Assembly (NCBI RefSeq): GCF_946221935.1
Contig: NZ_CAMIGN010000001.1
Coordinates: 62,001 to 126,000, forward strand
Reading direction: 5' to 3'
Length of the DNA: 64,000 nt
From: an uncultured Corynebacterium sp.
Lineage (GTDB): Bacteria; Actinomycetota; Actinomycetes; Mycobacteriales; Mycobacteriaceae
Of the stretch, positions 45,086 through 54,305 are shown one piece after another (the stretch's first letter is position 1; every line of letters starts with the position of its first letter). A program made the translations under genes and the position numbers. Below the pieces are notes generated by a model. The model worked only from the letters and a program-made list of their open reading frames with translations. It did no database searches and had not been told where the DNA came from.

Positions 45086-47221
45086 CTAGCCCTCCAGGAC
45101 GAACCAGCGCGCGCTGTGCGCCGGGATCTGCAGTACGGCAGAGGCATCCATGCCGTGCGAACCGGTTGGCTCGGTGTGTAGATCACCACTGACACGCCCA
45201 GCACCCTCGTACTGCACGTCGTCGGTATTGAGCACCTCGCGCCATGTTCCGGCCTGCGGCAGGCCGATGCGGTAGTCCTCCTGCGTGATGCCCGAGAAGT
45301 TAATCACACACGCCAGCTCACGCCCGTGGTGGCGTCGAATAAAAGAGAGAACATTGTTCGACGAGTCATCGTTGGCGATCCATTGGAAGCCCTCGGGGGA
45401 GTGATCCTGGCCGAGTGCAGGCTCGGAATGATAGAGCTCGTTGAGCTGGCTGGTCAGGGCGCTAATGCCACGGTGGAACTCGCCCTCCCACCCCTCGAGG
45501 TTCTGCCAATCGAGACCGCGGGATTCGTTCCACTCCTCGGTCTGGCCCCATTCCTGACCCTGGAACAATAGCTTCTTGCCGGGGTGAGCCCACATAAAGG
45601 CCAGGTAACTCCGCACCATTGCGGCTCTATCCCACGCAGAACCTGCAGGCATACGCGACCACAGCGTGCCCTTGCCGTGCACAACCTCATCGTGGCTGAT
45701 CGGCAACACGTACTTCTCTGAGTACGCATAAACCATGGAGAACGTGATCTCGTTGTGGTGGTAGCTGCGGTAGGCCGGATCTCGCTGGATGTATTCGAGG
45801 CTGTCGTGCATCCAACCCATGTTCCATTTCAGGCTAAAGCCCAGCCCGCCCTCGCTGGTGGAGGCGGTCACGCCCGGCCAGGAGGTCGACTCTTCTGCGA
45901 TGGTCAGCGAGCCCGGGCATTCGCGGTGCACCGTGGCATTCATTTCCTGCAGGAACCGGACGGCATCCAGGTTCTCCCGTCCGCCGTGCTCGTTGGGTAG
46001 CCAGTCATCGCGGGAGTAGTCCAGGTAGAGCATGGAAGCCACAGCATCCACGCGAAGACCGTCGATGTGGAATTCCTTGCACCAATACAGTGCATTGGCT
46101 ACGAGGAAGTTGCGGACTTCGTTGCGCCCAAAGTCGAAGACGTACGTTCCCCAGTCCGGCTGCTCTCCACGGCGGGGATCCGGGTGCTCGTAGCAGGCCT
46201 CACCGTCGAAGCGCCCCAGAGCCCAACCGTCCTTGGGGAAGTGCCCGGGAACCCAGTCCATGATGACGCCGATGCCCGCGCGGTGAAGGGAATCGATCAG
46301 CAGGCGCAGATCGTCCGGAGTTCCATAGCGGTTATTCGGCGCATAGTAGCTGGTGACCTGGTAACCCCACGAGGGCTCGAACGGGTGCTCGGAGACGCCC
46401 ATGAGCTCCACGTGGGTGTAGCCCATCTTCTTGACATACTCCACGAGCTCCACGGCCAGCTGCTGGTAGCTCAACCCCTTGCGCCAGCTACCGAGGTGCA
46501 TCTCGTAGATACTCATCGTCTCGTCAACGCCTACGGCGGCGCGGTGAGCCAACCATTCGTCGTCGCTCCACTGGAACTCGCTATCCGCGACAACAATCGA
46601 GGCGGTCGCAGGGGCAGGTTCGGCTAGGCGTGCCATGGGATCGGCCTTATCCAAACGCACGCCGTCGCCGGTGGTGATGGAGAACTTGTAGCGGGTGCCG
46701 GCCCCGATACCGGGGATCCACAGCTCCCAGATGCCACTGCTGCCCAGTGCACGCAAGGGGTGCTGGTTAGCATTCCAGCCGTTGAAATCGCCGATCACGG
46801 ACACACCTGCCGCATGCGGAGCCCATACGGAGAAGGCCACACCACCGTCGACTATGTGCGCGCCGAGAACCTTCCACAGTTCCTCATGGCGGCCTTCGCC
46901 GATGAGGTAGCGATCCAAGTCGCCAACGGTTGGCAGATGGCTGTAGGGATCTTCCAGGGTGGTGGTACCCCCACCCATCCACGTGACCTCGAAGACGTAA
47001 GTGTCAACGAAATAGTCCACGGTTGCGGTGAATAGCGCCGGGTATTCGTCGGTTGGTGTCATCGGAAGGAGATCACCACCGTTGATACGGACGGCGACGG
47101 ACTCCGCCCCGCACTGGACCGTGCGGATTGTGGTGGTGCCGTCGCCGTTATCGTGCGCCCCTAGGACGTCGTGAGGGGCGTGGTGCCTGCGTTCTGCGAG
47201 CCGGTGGTAATCGTGGTTCAT
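45086..47221 (-). CDS. glgB: 1,4-alpha-glucan branching enzyme
   Basis: A GH13 enzyme that introduces alpha-1,6 branches into glycogen or into the glucan made by GlgE. An N-terminal CBM48-type beta domain (FSVWAPHAAGVSVIGDFNGW) precedes the barrel, with the catalytic Asp in DGLRVDAVASMLYLDY (about residue 390), Glu in TIAEESTSWPGV (about 443) and LPISHDEVVHGKGTL. The start is ATG 47221 (711 residues); a TTG three codons upstream is less likely. It lies 11 bases after glgE in the same direction, forming a glgE-glgB operon. Confidence 0.95.
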   Translation of the reverse strand: MNHDYHRLAERRHHAPHDVLGAHDNGDGTTTIRTVQCGAESVAVRINGGDLLPMTPTDEYPALFTATVDYFVDTYVFEVTWMGGGTTTLEDPYSHLPTVGDLDRYLIGEGRHEELWKVLGAHIVDGGVAFSVWAPHAAGVSVIGDFNGWNANQHPLRALGSSGIWELWIPGIGAGTRYKFSITTGDGVRLDKADPMARLAEPAPATASIVVADSEFQWSDDEWLAHRAAVGVDETMSIYEMHLGSWRKGLSYQQLAVELVEYVKKMGYTHVELMGVSEHPFEPSWGYQVTSYYAPNNRYGTPDDLRLLIDSLHRAGIGVIMDWVPGHFPKDGWALGRFDGEACYEHPDPRRGEQPDWGTYVFDFGRNEVRNFLVANALYWCKEFHIDGLRVDAVASMLYLDYSRDDWLPNEHGGRENLDAVRFLQEMNATVHRECPGSLTIAEESTSWPGVTASTSEGGLGFSLKWNMGWMHDSLEYIQRDPAYRSYHHNEITFSMVYAYSEKYVLPISHDEVVHGKGTLWSRMPAGSAWDRAAMVRSYLAFMWAHPGKKLLFQGQEWGQTEEWNESRGLDWQNLEGWEGEFHRGISALTSQLNELYHSEPALGQDHSPEGFQWIANDDSSNNVLSFIRRHHGRELACVINFSGITQEDYRIGLPQAGTWREVLNTDDVQYEGAGRVSGDLHTEPTGSHGMDASAVLQIPAHSARWFVLEG

Positions 47222-47232
47222 ACCCGCCAATT

Positions 47233-49257
47233 CTACCTGCGGGGATCGTATTCTTCCTGACCTCGCATGCAGACCCGCTCGCGCTCACCCTCACCAAGGG
47301 TGGGCAGTGTGAAGATGTGTGCAACCTGGAAATCTGGATCCAAGCGCACATAGTTGTTGGCGCCCCATGCGTAGGTCTGGTTCGTCGGCAGGTCAGTCAC
47401 CTCGAAGTGTGCATCGTGCGGGGCGCCCAGGCCGAGCGCCTCGGTATCGAGGTTCACCGAACCCTCGACGATCTGATTCGGGTTCAGGTTCACCACGACC
47501 AGCACCGTATTGCCGGTTACCCCGTCGATCTTCGAATAAGCCAGAAGGTCGTCGCTGGTTGTCTCGTGGAGGCGCAGGGTGCGCTGCTGCTGTAGCGCCG
47601 GGTTTTCTCGACGCCACTTGTTCAGATCCCGGATCCATTCAGAGCAATTGTCCGCCGTATAGTCGCGCGGGCGTAGCTCGTACTTCTCGGAATCTAGGTA
47701 TTCCTCCGAACCGGCGTGCACCGGGGTGGATTCGTAGATCTCGAAGCCGGAGTACACACCCCACAGCGGAGACATCGTGGCAGCCAGCGCAGCGCGAATG
47801 GCGAACATGGCTTTGCCACCGGTCTGCAGGGACTCGTGCAGAATGTCCGGGGTATTGACGAAGAGATTCGGGCGGAAAACATCGGCGTAGTTCGCGATAT
47901 CTCCCGCGAACTCCTCCAGTTCTGCCTTTGTGGTTTTCCACGTGAAGTAGCTGTAGGACTGAGTGAATCCAGCCTTCGCCAGGCCATAGAGGCGCGGCGG
48001 GCGGGTGAATGCCTCGGAGAGGAAGACTACATCCGGGTCGGTGGCGTGGATCTCCGCGATCAGCCACTCCCAGAAGTTCGCGGGTTTGGTGTGGGGGTTA
48101 TCCACGCGGAAGATACGCACGCCGCGGCCAATCCACAGGCGTACGACCCGCAGCACCTCGTGGTACAGGCCCTCCGGATCGTTGTCGAAGTTCAGCGGGT
48201 AGATGTCCTGGTACTTCTTCGGCGGGTTCTCGGCATAGGCGATGGTGCCATCTGGCAATACGGTGAACCACTCAGGATGCTGCTGCGCCCATGGATGGTC
48301 GGGGGCACATTGCAAAGCCAGATCCAGCGCGACCTTCAGACCAAGGTCGCTGGCCGCGGCGACGAAAGCCTCAAAGTCCTCGACAGTGCCCAGGCGTGGG
48401 TGAACAGCCTCGTGGCCGCCGTCCTTAGAACCGATCGCCCACGGAGAGCCAACGTCCTCCGGGGTAGGGGTCAGTGTGTTGTTCTTGCCCTTTCGGTTGA
48501 TTTCCCCGATCGGGTGGATCGGTGGCAGATAGACCACGTCGAATCCCATGTCCGCGATGCGAGGAAGATCCGCTGCGGCGGTGGCGAAGGTCCCGTGTAC
48601 CGGGTTGCCCTCGGCATCCCAGCCGCCAGTGGAACGCGGGAACATCTCATACCAGGAACCCACACCAGCGGTCTTTTCCTCCACCAGTACATGGAACTCC
48701 GGACCGCGCGTCAGCAGGTCGCGTAGTGGGCGCTTGTCCAGTGCCTCTTTGATCTCCGGAGAGAGCGCAGTGGCCAAGCGCTCGTCAATGCTCAGTGATT
48801 CATCGCGCAGCTGGCCAGGTACGGAGGAAACCAGCTCGCGGTGCTTGCGGGACGCCTTTTCCGACGCCCGCTCGAACAGCCGCGCGCCGATCTCGAAATC
48901 GTTGGCCAAGGCATGGGCATCCTGGCCTGCAGCTACCTTCTTGGTGATCGCGTTGAACCAGGTCGCGGCTGGATCCGACCAGGCGTCAACACGAAAGGTC
49001 CACATACCCGGCACATCCGGAACGAACACAGCGTGGCGACGGTCGACGTCCTCGGGGTCGGGAGTCATTGTGATCTTCGCGCGCCCGCCCTCGGCGCCGG
49101 CAGGGCGGCGAACGACGAGCGTGGCGGAGATGGCGTCATGGCCCTCACGCCAGACGCTGGCGCTGACCGGGAACACCTGGCCGACAATGGCCTTGGCGGG
49201 GGTGGCTCCGTGGGAAATGACGGGGGAGATGCAGTCGATGCCGAGGCGGCCGGTCAT
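47233..49257 (-). CDS. glgE: Alpha-1,4-glucan:maltose-1-phosphate maltosyltransferase GlgE
   Basis: A GH13_3 enzyme that extends alpha-glucan with maltosyl units from maltose-1-phosphate. The barrel carries VALDLALQCAPDHPWAQQHP, the nucleophile Asp in IFRVDNPHTKPANFWEW (about residue 384) and the acid/base Glu in VFLSEAFTRP (about 413). 674 residues is typical. AAGGAG lies 8 bases before the ATG at 49257. Together with GlgB it completes the GlgE pathway; treS/pep2 and glgM-like genes are not in this window. Confidence 0.95.
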   Translation of the reverse strand: MTGRLGIDCISPVISHGATPAKAIVGQVFPVSASVWREGHDAISATLVVRRPAGAEGGRAKITMTPDPEDVDRRHAVFVPDVPGMWTFRVDAWSDPAATWFNAITKKVAAGQDAHALANDFEIGARLFERASEKASRKHRELVSSVPGQLRDESLSIDERLATALSPEIKEALDKRPLRDLLTRGPEFHVLVEEKTAGVGSWYEMFPRSTGGWDAEGNPVHGTFATAAADLPRIADMGFDVVYLPPIHPIGEINRKGKNNTLTPTPEDVGSPWAIGSKDGGHEAVHPRLGTVEDFEAFVAAASDLGLKVALDLALQCAPDHPWAQQHPEWFTVLPDGTIAYAENPPKKYQDIYPLNFDNDPEGLYHEVLRVVRLWIGRGVRIFRVDNPHTKPANFWEWLIAEIHATDPDVVFLSEAFTRPPRLYGLAKAGFTQSYSYFTWKTTKAELEEFAGDIANYADVFRPNLFVNTPDILHESLQTGGKAMFAIRAALAATMSPLWGVYSGFEIYESTPVHAGSEEYLDSEKYELRPRDYTADNCSEWIRDLNKWRRENPALQQQRTLRLHETTSDDLLAYSKIDGVTGNTVLVVVNLNPNQIVEGSVNLDTEALGLGAPHDAHFEVTDLPTNQTYAWGANNYVRLDPDFQVAHIFTLPTLGEGERERVCMRGQEEYDPRR

Positions 49258-49365
49258 GGTGGAAGCTCCTTACACATGGCGTTTGTTGTGGTGTTACACC
49301 GTAAGCCTATGTTGTTGGCACACTTCGCGCGGATCTTGAGGCACCATGGGGGAGTGAGCGACAAC

Positions 49366-50232
49366 GTGACGAACCTGATTTCTGCCCCAGCTACCGCCCA
49401 GGTCGACGAGGACGACCTGATTGTTAACATGCGCGGCGTATCCGTTGTGCGCGATGGCCGAGCCATTCTGGCGCCCATGGATTGGCAGGTGGAGCTGGAC
49501 GAACGCTGGGTTATCGTCGGCCCTAACGGGGCAGGCAAGACCACTTTGATGCGTCTGGCTTCGGCACAGATGTTTCCGACCACCGGCACCGTAAAGCTGG
49601 TGGGTGAGCAGGTGGGTAAAGTCGACCTGCGCGAGCTGCGCACTGCTATCGGTATGAGCTCCTCGGCGTTGGCACAACGCGTGCCGGGTGAGGAGAAGGT
49701 CGCGGATATCGTCATCTCCGCCGGCTACGACGTACTTGGCCGCTGGCGCGAGGCTTATGATGAGTTGGACTATGACCGCGCTATCGAGATCTTGGAAAGC
49801 ATTGGCGCCTATCACCTGGCCGAGCAAACCTGGTCCACGCTGAGTGAAGGCGAGCGCAAGCGCGTGCTCATTGCCCGGGCATTGATGAACGATCCGGAAC
49901 TGCTGCTGCTGGACGAACCGGGTGCCGGCCTGGATTTGGGCGGTCGGGAGGATCTGGTGGCGCTTTTATCCGAACTAGCGGCGGACGCGGACTCCCCGGC
50001 AATTGTGATGATTACTCACCATGTGGAGGAAATCCCGCCGGGATTCACCCACGCGCTGCTGTTGGACGAGGGGGAAGTCGTCGCCCAGGGCATCCTGGAG
50101 GACGTTATGACCAGCGAGAACCTGACCCGCACCTTCCATCAACCCATTGAGGTCAAGTACGAACAAGGTCGCTGGTTTGCCCGCCGCAGTCGCCAACGCC
50201 GCGGCAGCCACCGCTTCCGGGAAGATCGGTAG
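49366..50232 (+). CDS. ABC-type ATP-binding protein without adjacent permease
   Basis: A single ABC ATPase domain: Walker A GPNGAGKTT, signature LSEGERKRV, Walker B LLLLDEPGAGLD and switch His in ITHHVEE. The Arg-rich C-terminus ends SRQRRGSHRFREDR. No membrane gene is next to it, so it may serve a distant permease or act in the cytosol like the ModF/YlmA group. GTG 49366 is preferred (288 residues, GGGGGAG about 11 bases upstream); GTG 49354 abuts that site. The frame is open far upstream but there it is antisense to glgE. Confidence 0.82.
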   Translation: MTNLISAPATAQVDEDDLIVNMRGVSVVRDGRAILAPMDWQVELDERWVIVGPNGAGKTTLMRLASAQMFPTTGTVKLVGEQVGKVDLRELRTAIGMSSSALAQRVPGEEKVADIVISAGYDVLGRWREAYDELDYDRAIEILESIGAYHLAEQTWSTLSEGERKRVLIARALMNDPELLLLDEPGAGLDLGGREDLVALLSELAADADSPAIVMITHHVEEIPPGFTHALLLDEGEVVAQGILEDVMTSENLTRTFHQPIEVKYEQGRWFARRSRQRRGSHRFREDR

Positions 50233-50242
50233 ACTCTGATTC

Positions 50243-51154
50243 ATGTTGGAAAACCGTTTGGGCCCAGTGCAGCCACGCCACGCGTCAACGGTGATTCTGT
50301 TGCGCGATACGTTGTCAGGGATCGAGGTGTACGTCCAGGAACGTGCCTCGACCATGAAATTCTGCGCCGAGATGACGGTTTTCCCAGGCGGAGGCGTGGA
50401 TTCCCGTGACATGCCAGGTGACGTAGACGGCGATGGTCACGAATCTCCAGCGATTAACTGGCAAGGTGCGGAGGTCAAGTGGTGGGCTAAGCGCCTGCAG
50501 AAGCCGGAATCCATGGCTCGCGCCCTCGTCTGTGCTGCAGTGCGCGAAACCTTCGAAGAGTCCGGCACTCTGCTGGCGACGCACCGCGATGGTTCCCCTG
50601 TGGTTGACACCACCCCATTTCAGGCGGAGCGCAAGCTGCTGGAGAACCACCAGCTGAGTTTCTCGGACTTCATGAGCAACAATAACCTTGTTCTCCGCTC
50701 CGACCTTTTACGCCCCTGGGCGAACTGGGTTACCCCGGTTGAGCAGCCCATTCGCTATGACACGGCCTTCTTTGTCGCTGCCATGCCGGAGGGACAGCAG
50801 ACTCGCGATGACACTCCTGAGGCCACGTCTACGGGTTGGTTCCGCCCCTCCACGCTGTTGGACGGCTGGCGCTCCCGCAAAATTTCCCTGATGCCCCCGA
50901 CATGGGCGCAGCTGAAATTGCTGGATACCTTCCGGACTGTCGAGGAAATATTGGACTTCTCCTCGAATCTTTCCGTCGACCCCGTACTGGCTGAGCCTGT
51001 CGATGAGCCCTACATGGCCGAGTACTACCTGATGGAGCAGCAGATGTACGGCGCGCCCGCCCGCCAATTCGCACCGGGTATGAAGTTCGCCGTGGATCCT
51101 GCCGAGCTTCCCGCTAACCCCTTCGCTAGCCGCCCGGACTCCTACGAGCAGTAG
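50243..51154 (+). CDS. Nudix hydrolase family protein
   Basis: 303 residues with a split Nudix box: FPGGGVD near residue 50, then, after an insert of about 45 residues, AAVRETFEESGTLL, which gives R-E-x-x-E-E-S-G. Such proteins hydrolyse nucleoside diphosphates linked to another moiety, including CoA derivatives. The insert between the two halves is typical of the longer actinobacterial homologues. It starts 10 bases after the ABC ATPase gene and ends 13 bases before the methyltransferase gene, so the three may be cotranscribed. Substrate unknown. Confidence 0.85.
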   Translation: MLENRLGPVQPRHASTVILLRDTLSGIEVYVQERASTMKFCAEMTVFPGGGVDSRDMPGDVDGDGHESPAINWQGAEVKWWAKRLQKPESMARALVCAAVRETFEESGTLLATHRDGSPVVDTTPFQAERKLLENHQLSFSDFMSNNNLVLRSDLLRPWANWVTPVEQPIRYDTAFFVAAMPEGQQTRDDTPEATSTGWFRPSTLLDGWRSRKISLMPPTWAQLKLLDTFRTVEEILDFSSNLSVDPVLAEPVDEPYMAEYYLMEQQMYGAPARQFAPGMKFAVDPAELPANPFASRPDSYEQ

Positions 51155-51167
51155 GCCCCGCACAACT

Positions 51168-52340
51168 ATGGCCTTTACTGCATCTGAACTGGACTTTTTA
51201 CTTGCCGACTCTGCCGCTGGCTCGCTCTTTATTAATGACGCCACCACGTATCAGCTGACCAAGAAATCCCTCGTGCAGGACCTTTCCCACCTGCGCAAGA
51301 CATATGGTGAGCACGCCCGCGCCCTCGTCGAACTCGTGCAGGCTCGCCGTGCCGACAAGCTGCCGCAAAGCTGGTTGATGGATAGTGAATCCACTCAGCA
51401 GGCCACCCCGCCCGTAGTGGCCGCGTGGCGCGCAGAGGTCTTGAAGAACGCCGGGGTGGGCAATGCCGTGGATGTCACTTGCAGTATCGGCACCGAGTTG
51501 CAAGCGCTTGCCCAAGCCGGGTTGCAGGTACTGGGTGGAGATCTGGACCACCAACGCCTCCGCATGGCTCGCTTCAATGTGCCAGAGGTTCCCGTGGTGC
51601 GAATGGATGCACTACGCCCAGCTTGTACGAGAGCCGTGACCTCCGGTGTAGTCGTAGCCGACCCGGCCCGACGCAATTCTTCGGGACGGGTGACGAAGTT
51701 GGAAGACCTACAGCCACCGCTGCCGGAGCTCACGGAGCGGTACGAAAATTTAGTGGTCAAATGCGCGCCCGGAATTGATTACTCTGAGTTCGACGGCCAT
51801 GTGGAGGTCGTGTCAGTCGATGGAGGAGTAAAGGAAACGTGCCTTTATACTCCCGGCATAGTCGGGCGGGGACGCCGCGCGGTGGTGATGCGGGCGTCAA
51901 CAGTTAAAGAGACAATTAGCAGTGACGAGCCTGAAACGGATTGTGTGAGTGGGGCGGGGCGCTACATTGTGGATCCCGATGGAGCCATAGTGCGCGCCGG
52001 GTTGGTGCGGCATTATGCTGCGCGGCACGGCCTATGGCAGCTTGACCCACATATCGCTTATCTCAGTGGGGATCATGTGCCTGCCGGGGAGCGCGGTTTT
52101 GAGGTTCTAGAGGAAGTTCCGCTGAAGAAGGCCCGCACTGCATTGGTGGGGCTGGGGGCAAAGAATGTGGAGATTCTTGTGCGGGGTGTGGACGTGGATC
52201 CGGATGAGCTGCGCAAAAAATGGAAGCTGAAAAAGGGGAGTAATGAAACGTATTCCGTCATCGTGACGCGACTGGGGGAGGGTGCCGCCGCGAAGGCTAT
52301 GGCCTATGTGTGTCGCCCGTGTCAGGGGGCGCGGGGGTAG
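51168..52340 (+). CDS. Class I SAM-dependent methyltransferase with THUMP-like C-terminus
   Basis: 390 residues. The SAM fold shows VDVTCSIGTELQALAQAGL (motif I), a GGDLDHQRLRMA acidic loop and VVADPARRNSSGRV (motif IV with D-P-A-R-R). This is the pattern of actinobacterial THUMP-like methyltransferases related to tRNA- or rRNA-modifying enzymes. The C-terminal domain (about residues 300-390) contains PLKKARTALVGLGAKNVEI. Target unknown; RNA is likely from family. Confidence 0.8.
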   Translation: MAFTASELDFLLADSAAGSLFINDATTYQLTKKSLVQDLSHLRKTYGEHARALVELVQARRADKLPQSWLMDSESTQQATPPVVAAWRAEVLKNAGVGNAVDVTCSIGTELQALAQAGLQVLGGDLDHQRLRMARFNVPEVPVVRMDALRPACTRAVTSGVVVADPARRNSSGRVTKLEDLQPPLPELTERYENLVVKCAPGIDYSEFDGHVEVVSVDGGVKETCLYTPGIVGRGRRAVVMRASTVKETISSDEPETDCVSGAGRYIVDPDGAIVRAGLVRHYAARHGLWQLDPHIAYLSGDHVPAGERGFEVLEEVPLKKARTALVGLGAKNVEILVRGVDVDPDELRKKWKLKKGSNETYSVIVTRLGEGAAAKAMAYVCRPCQGARG

Positions 52341-52388
52341 TTCTAAAACAATATAGGAAAGTTGTGGCGGTGATCACCTAGTGGTAGG

Positions 52389-52394
52389 TACTAT
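52389..52394 (+). promoter_or_regulatory. Putative -10 of etfBA
   Basis: TACTATGG fits the extended corynebacterial -10 and lies about 40 bases before etfB. The palindrome GGTGATCACC (52369-52378) stands just upstream, between the -10 and the -35 region, and could be an operator. Confidence 0.45.
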
Positions 52395-52432
52395 GGTGCC
52401 AAATCACAATACCCAAGCAGGAAGGTCAACGA

Positions 52433-53221
52433 ATGTCGAACATCGTTGTTCTGGTTAAGCAGGTGCCGGACACCTACTCCGAGCGCAAGCTCACCGACGA
52501 TGACTTCACCCTCGACCGCGACAGCGCAGACGCTGTCCTGGACGAAATCAACGAAAACGCTGTTGAGGCTGCGCTGCAGCTGAAGGAAGCTGACAGCTCC
52601 CGCAACGTCATCGTCCTGTCTGTCGGCCCGGAGCGCGCAACCGAGGCGCTGCGTAAGGCTCTGTCCCTGGGCTGCGACGAGGCCAAGCTGGTTGTCGACG
52701 ACAACCTGGCCGGCTCCGATGCACTGGGCACGGCATGGACCCTGTCCAACGCTCTGAACCAGATCGAGGACATCGAGCTGATCATCACCGGTAACGCCTC
52801 CACCGATGGCGGCGCTGGCTCCGTTCCGGGTCTGCTGGCTGAGTACCGCCAGATCCCGGCTCTGACTCACATGGAGGAGCTAAACGTAGAGGGTGGCAAG
52901 GTCACCGGTAAGCGAGTTACCGAAGAGGGCGTTTTCGGCCTGGAGGCTCCGACCCCGGCCATCGTCTCTGTGACTGAGAAGTCCAACACCCCGCGCTTCG
53001 CTGCCTTCAAGGGCATCATGGCTGCCAAGAAGAAGACCATCGAAGAGCTGTCTTTGGAAGAGATCGGCGTGGACGCTGCAAACGTTGGTCTGGCAAACGC
53101 CACCACCTCCGTTTCTGCTTCCACCCCGAAGCCGCCGAAGTCGGCTGGTGAGATCATCAACGACGAGGGCGACGGCGGCAAGAAGCTGGTCGAGTTCCTG
53201 GTCAAGGAAAAGCTGGTTTAA
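52433..53221 (+). CDS. etfB: Electron transfer flavoprotein subunit beta
   Basis: The small ETF subunit, which takes electrons from acyl-CoA and other dehydrogenases. The start is NIVVLVKQVPDTYSERKL. The AMP-binding segment ELIITGNASTDGGAGSVPGL and the recognition loop region TPAIVSVTEKSNTPRFAAFKGIMAAKKK are visible. 262 residues. AGGAAGG lies before the ATG. Followed by etfA after 21 bases. Confidence 0.94.
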   Translation: MSNIVVLVKQVPDTYSERKLTDDDFTLDRDSADAVLDEINENAVEAALQLKEADSSRNVIVLSVGPERATEALRKALSLGCDEAKLVVDDNLAGSDALGTAWTLSNALNQIEDIELIITGNASTDGGAGSVPGLLAEYRQIPALTHMEELNVEGGKVTGKRVTEEGVFGLEAPTPAIVSVTEKSNTPRFAAFKGIMAAKKKTIEELSLEEIGVDAANVGLANATTSVSASTPKPPKSAGEIINDEGDGGKKLVEFLVKEKLV

Positions 53222-53242
53222 GGGAAGTAGGGATTTAAGGAC

Positions 53243-54196
53243 ATGACCAACGTACTAGTACTGGTTGAGCACGGTGAGGGTCAGCTGAAGAACTCCACCG
53301 TCGAGCTGATCACCGCTGCACGCGTGTTCGGCGCCGTCGGCGCCGTCGTCGTGGGCGCTCCCGGAACCACCGAGAAGCTGCAGGGCGCACTGGCTGAGGC
53401 TGGCGCAGAGAACATCTACGCCGCTGAGTCCGATCAGGCAGAGTCCCTGCTGATCACCCCTGAGGTTGACGCACTGTCCGGCCTGGCAGCCCAGCTGCAG
53501 GTTCCGGTTCTTGTTTCCGCTACCGCTACCGGCAACGAGGTTGCTGGCCGCGTCGGCGCTCGCGTCGCTTCCGGTGTTCTGTACAACACCAACAACATCA
53601 CCGCGGAGAAGACCGCTGAAATCAGCATCTTCGGTGGCGCCTACACCGTTACCGCTTCCGCCGCTGGCGCATCCCCGGTCTTCACCCTGGCTCCGGGCTC
53701 CCTGGATCCCGAGCCGCAGGCTGCCGCTGGCAACGTCCAGCAGGTAGAGCTGCCGGGCGCTGGCCCGACCGCTGTCACCATCACCTCCTTCGCTCCGGCA
53801 GAGCAGGGTGACCGCCCGGACCTGACCGAGGCCAACATCGTGGTCTCTGGTGGTCGTGGCGTGGGTGGCCCAGAAGGCTTCGCCGACGTTGTCGAGCCAC
53901 TGGCCGACGTCATGGGCGCTGCTGTTGGTGCTTCCCGTGCAGCTGTGGACGCCGACTACTACCCGGGCAAGTTCCAGGTCGGCCAGACCGGTGTTACCGT
54001 CTCTCCGAACCTGTACATCGCACTGGGTATCTCCGGCGCTATCCAGCACAAGGCTGGTATGCAGACCTCCAAGACCATCGTTGCTGTGAACAAGGACGAA
54101 GAGGCTTCCATCTTCGAAATCGCAGACTTCGGTGTTGTGGGCGATCTGTTCAATGTTGCCCCGCAGGCTACCGAGGAGCTGAAGAACCGCAAGTAG
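53243..54196 (+). CDS. etfA: Electron transfer flavoprotein subunit alpha
   Basis: The large ETF subunit, carrying FAD. The FAD-binding C-terminal half shows VVSGGRGVGGPEGF, GASRAAVDADYY, QVGQTGVTVSPNLYIALGIS and GAIQHKAGMQTSKTIVAVN. 317 residues. ETF usually passes electrons to an ETF:quinone oxidoreductase, whose gene is not in this window. The operon ends at the double hairpin downstream. Confidence 0.95.
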   Translation: MTNVLVLVEHGEGQLKNSTVELITAARVFGAVGAVVVGAPGTTEKLQGALAEAGAENIYAAESDQAESLLITPEVDALSGLAAQLQVPVLVSATATGNEVAGRVGARVASGVLYNTNNITAEKTAEISIFGGAYTVTASAAGASPVFTLAPGSLDPEPQAAAGNVQQVELPGAGPTAVTITSFAPAEQGDRPDLTEANIVVSGGRGVGGPEGFADVVEPLADVMGAAVGASRAAVDADYYPGKFQVGQTGVTVSPNLYIALGISGAIQHKAGMQTSKTIVAVNKDEEASIFEIADFGVVGDLFNVAPQATEELKNRK

Positions 54197-54217
54197 TTCT
54201 TCGCCCTAGGTGTTGAA

Positions 54218-54299
54218 AGCCGCCCCCTCGGCGGCTGCCTCAAACCGGCGCCCTTCCGCCAAGCTTTCACGCTGGCGGGGAGGGCGCCGGTTTTTGTCG
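54218..54299. terminator. etfA terminator region with two hairpins
   Basis: A first hairpin, AGCCGCC-N5-GGCGGCT (54218-54236), is followed by a long one. In it AAACCGGCGCCCT (54242-54254) pairs fully with AGGGCGCCGGTTT (54281-54293), with an inner CCGCCA/TGGCGG stem, ending in TTTTTG. It serves etfA and, through the A-rich left flank, possibly the converging ATPase gene. Confidence 0.88.
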
Positions 54300-54305
54300 T
54301 GCAGG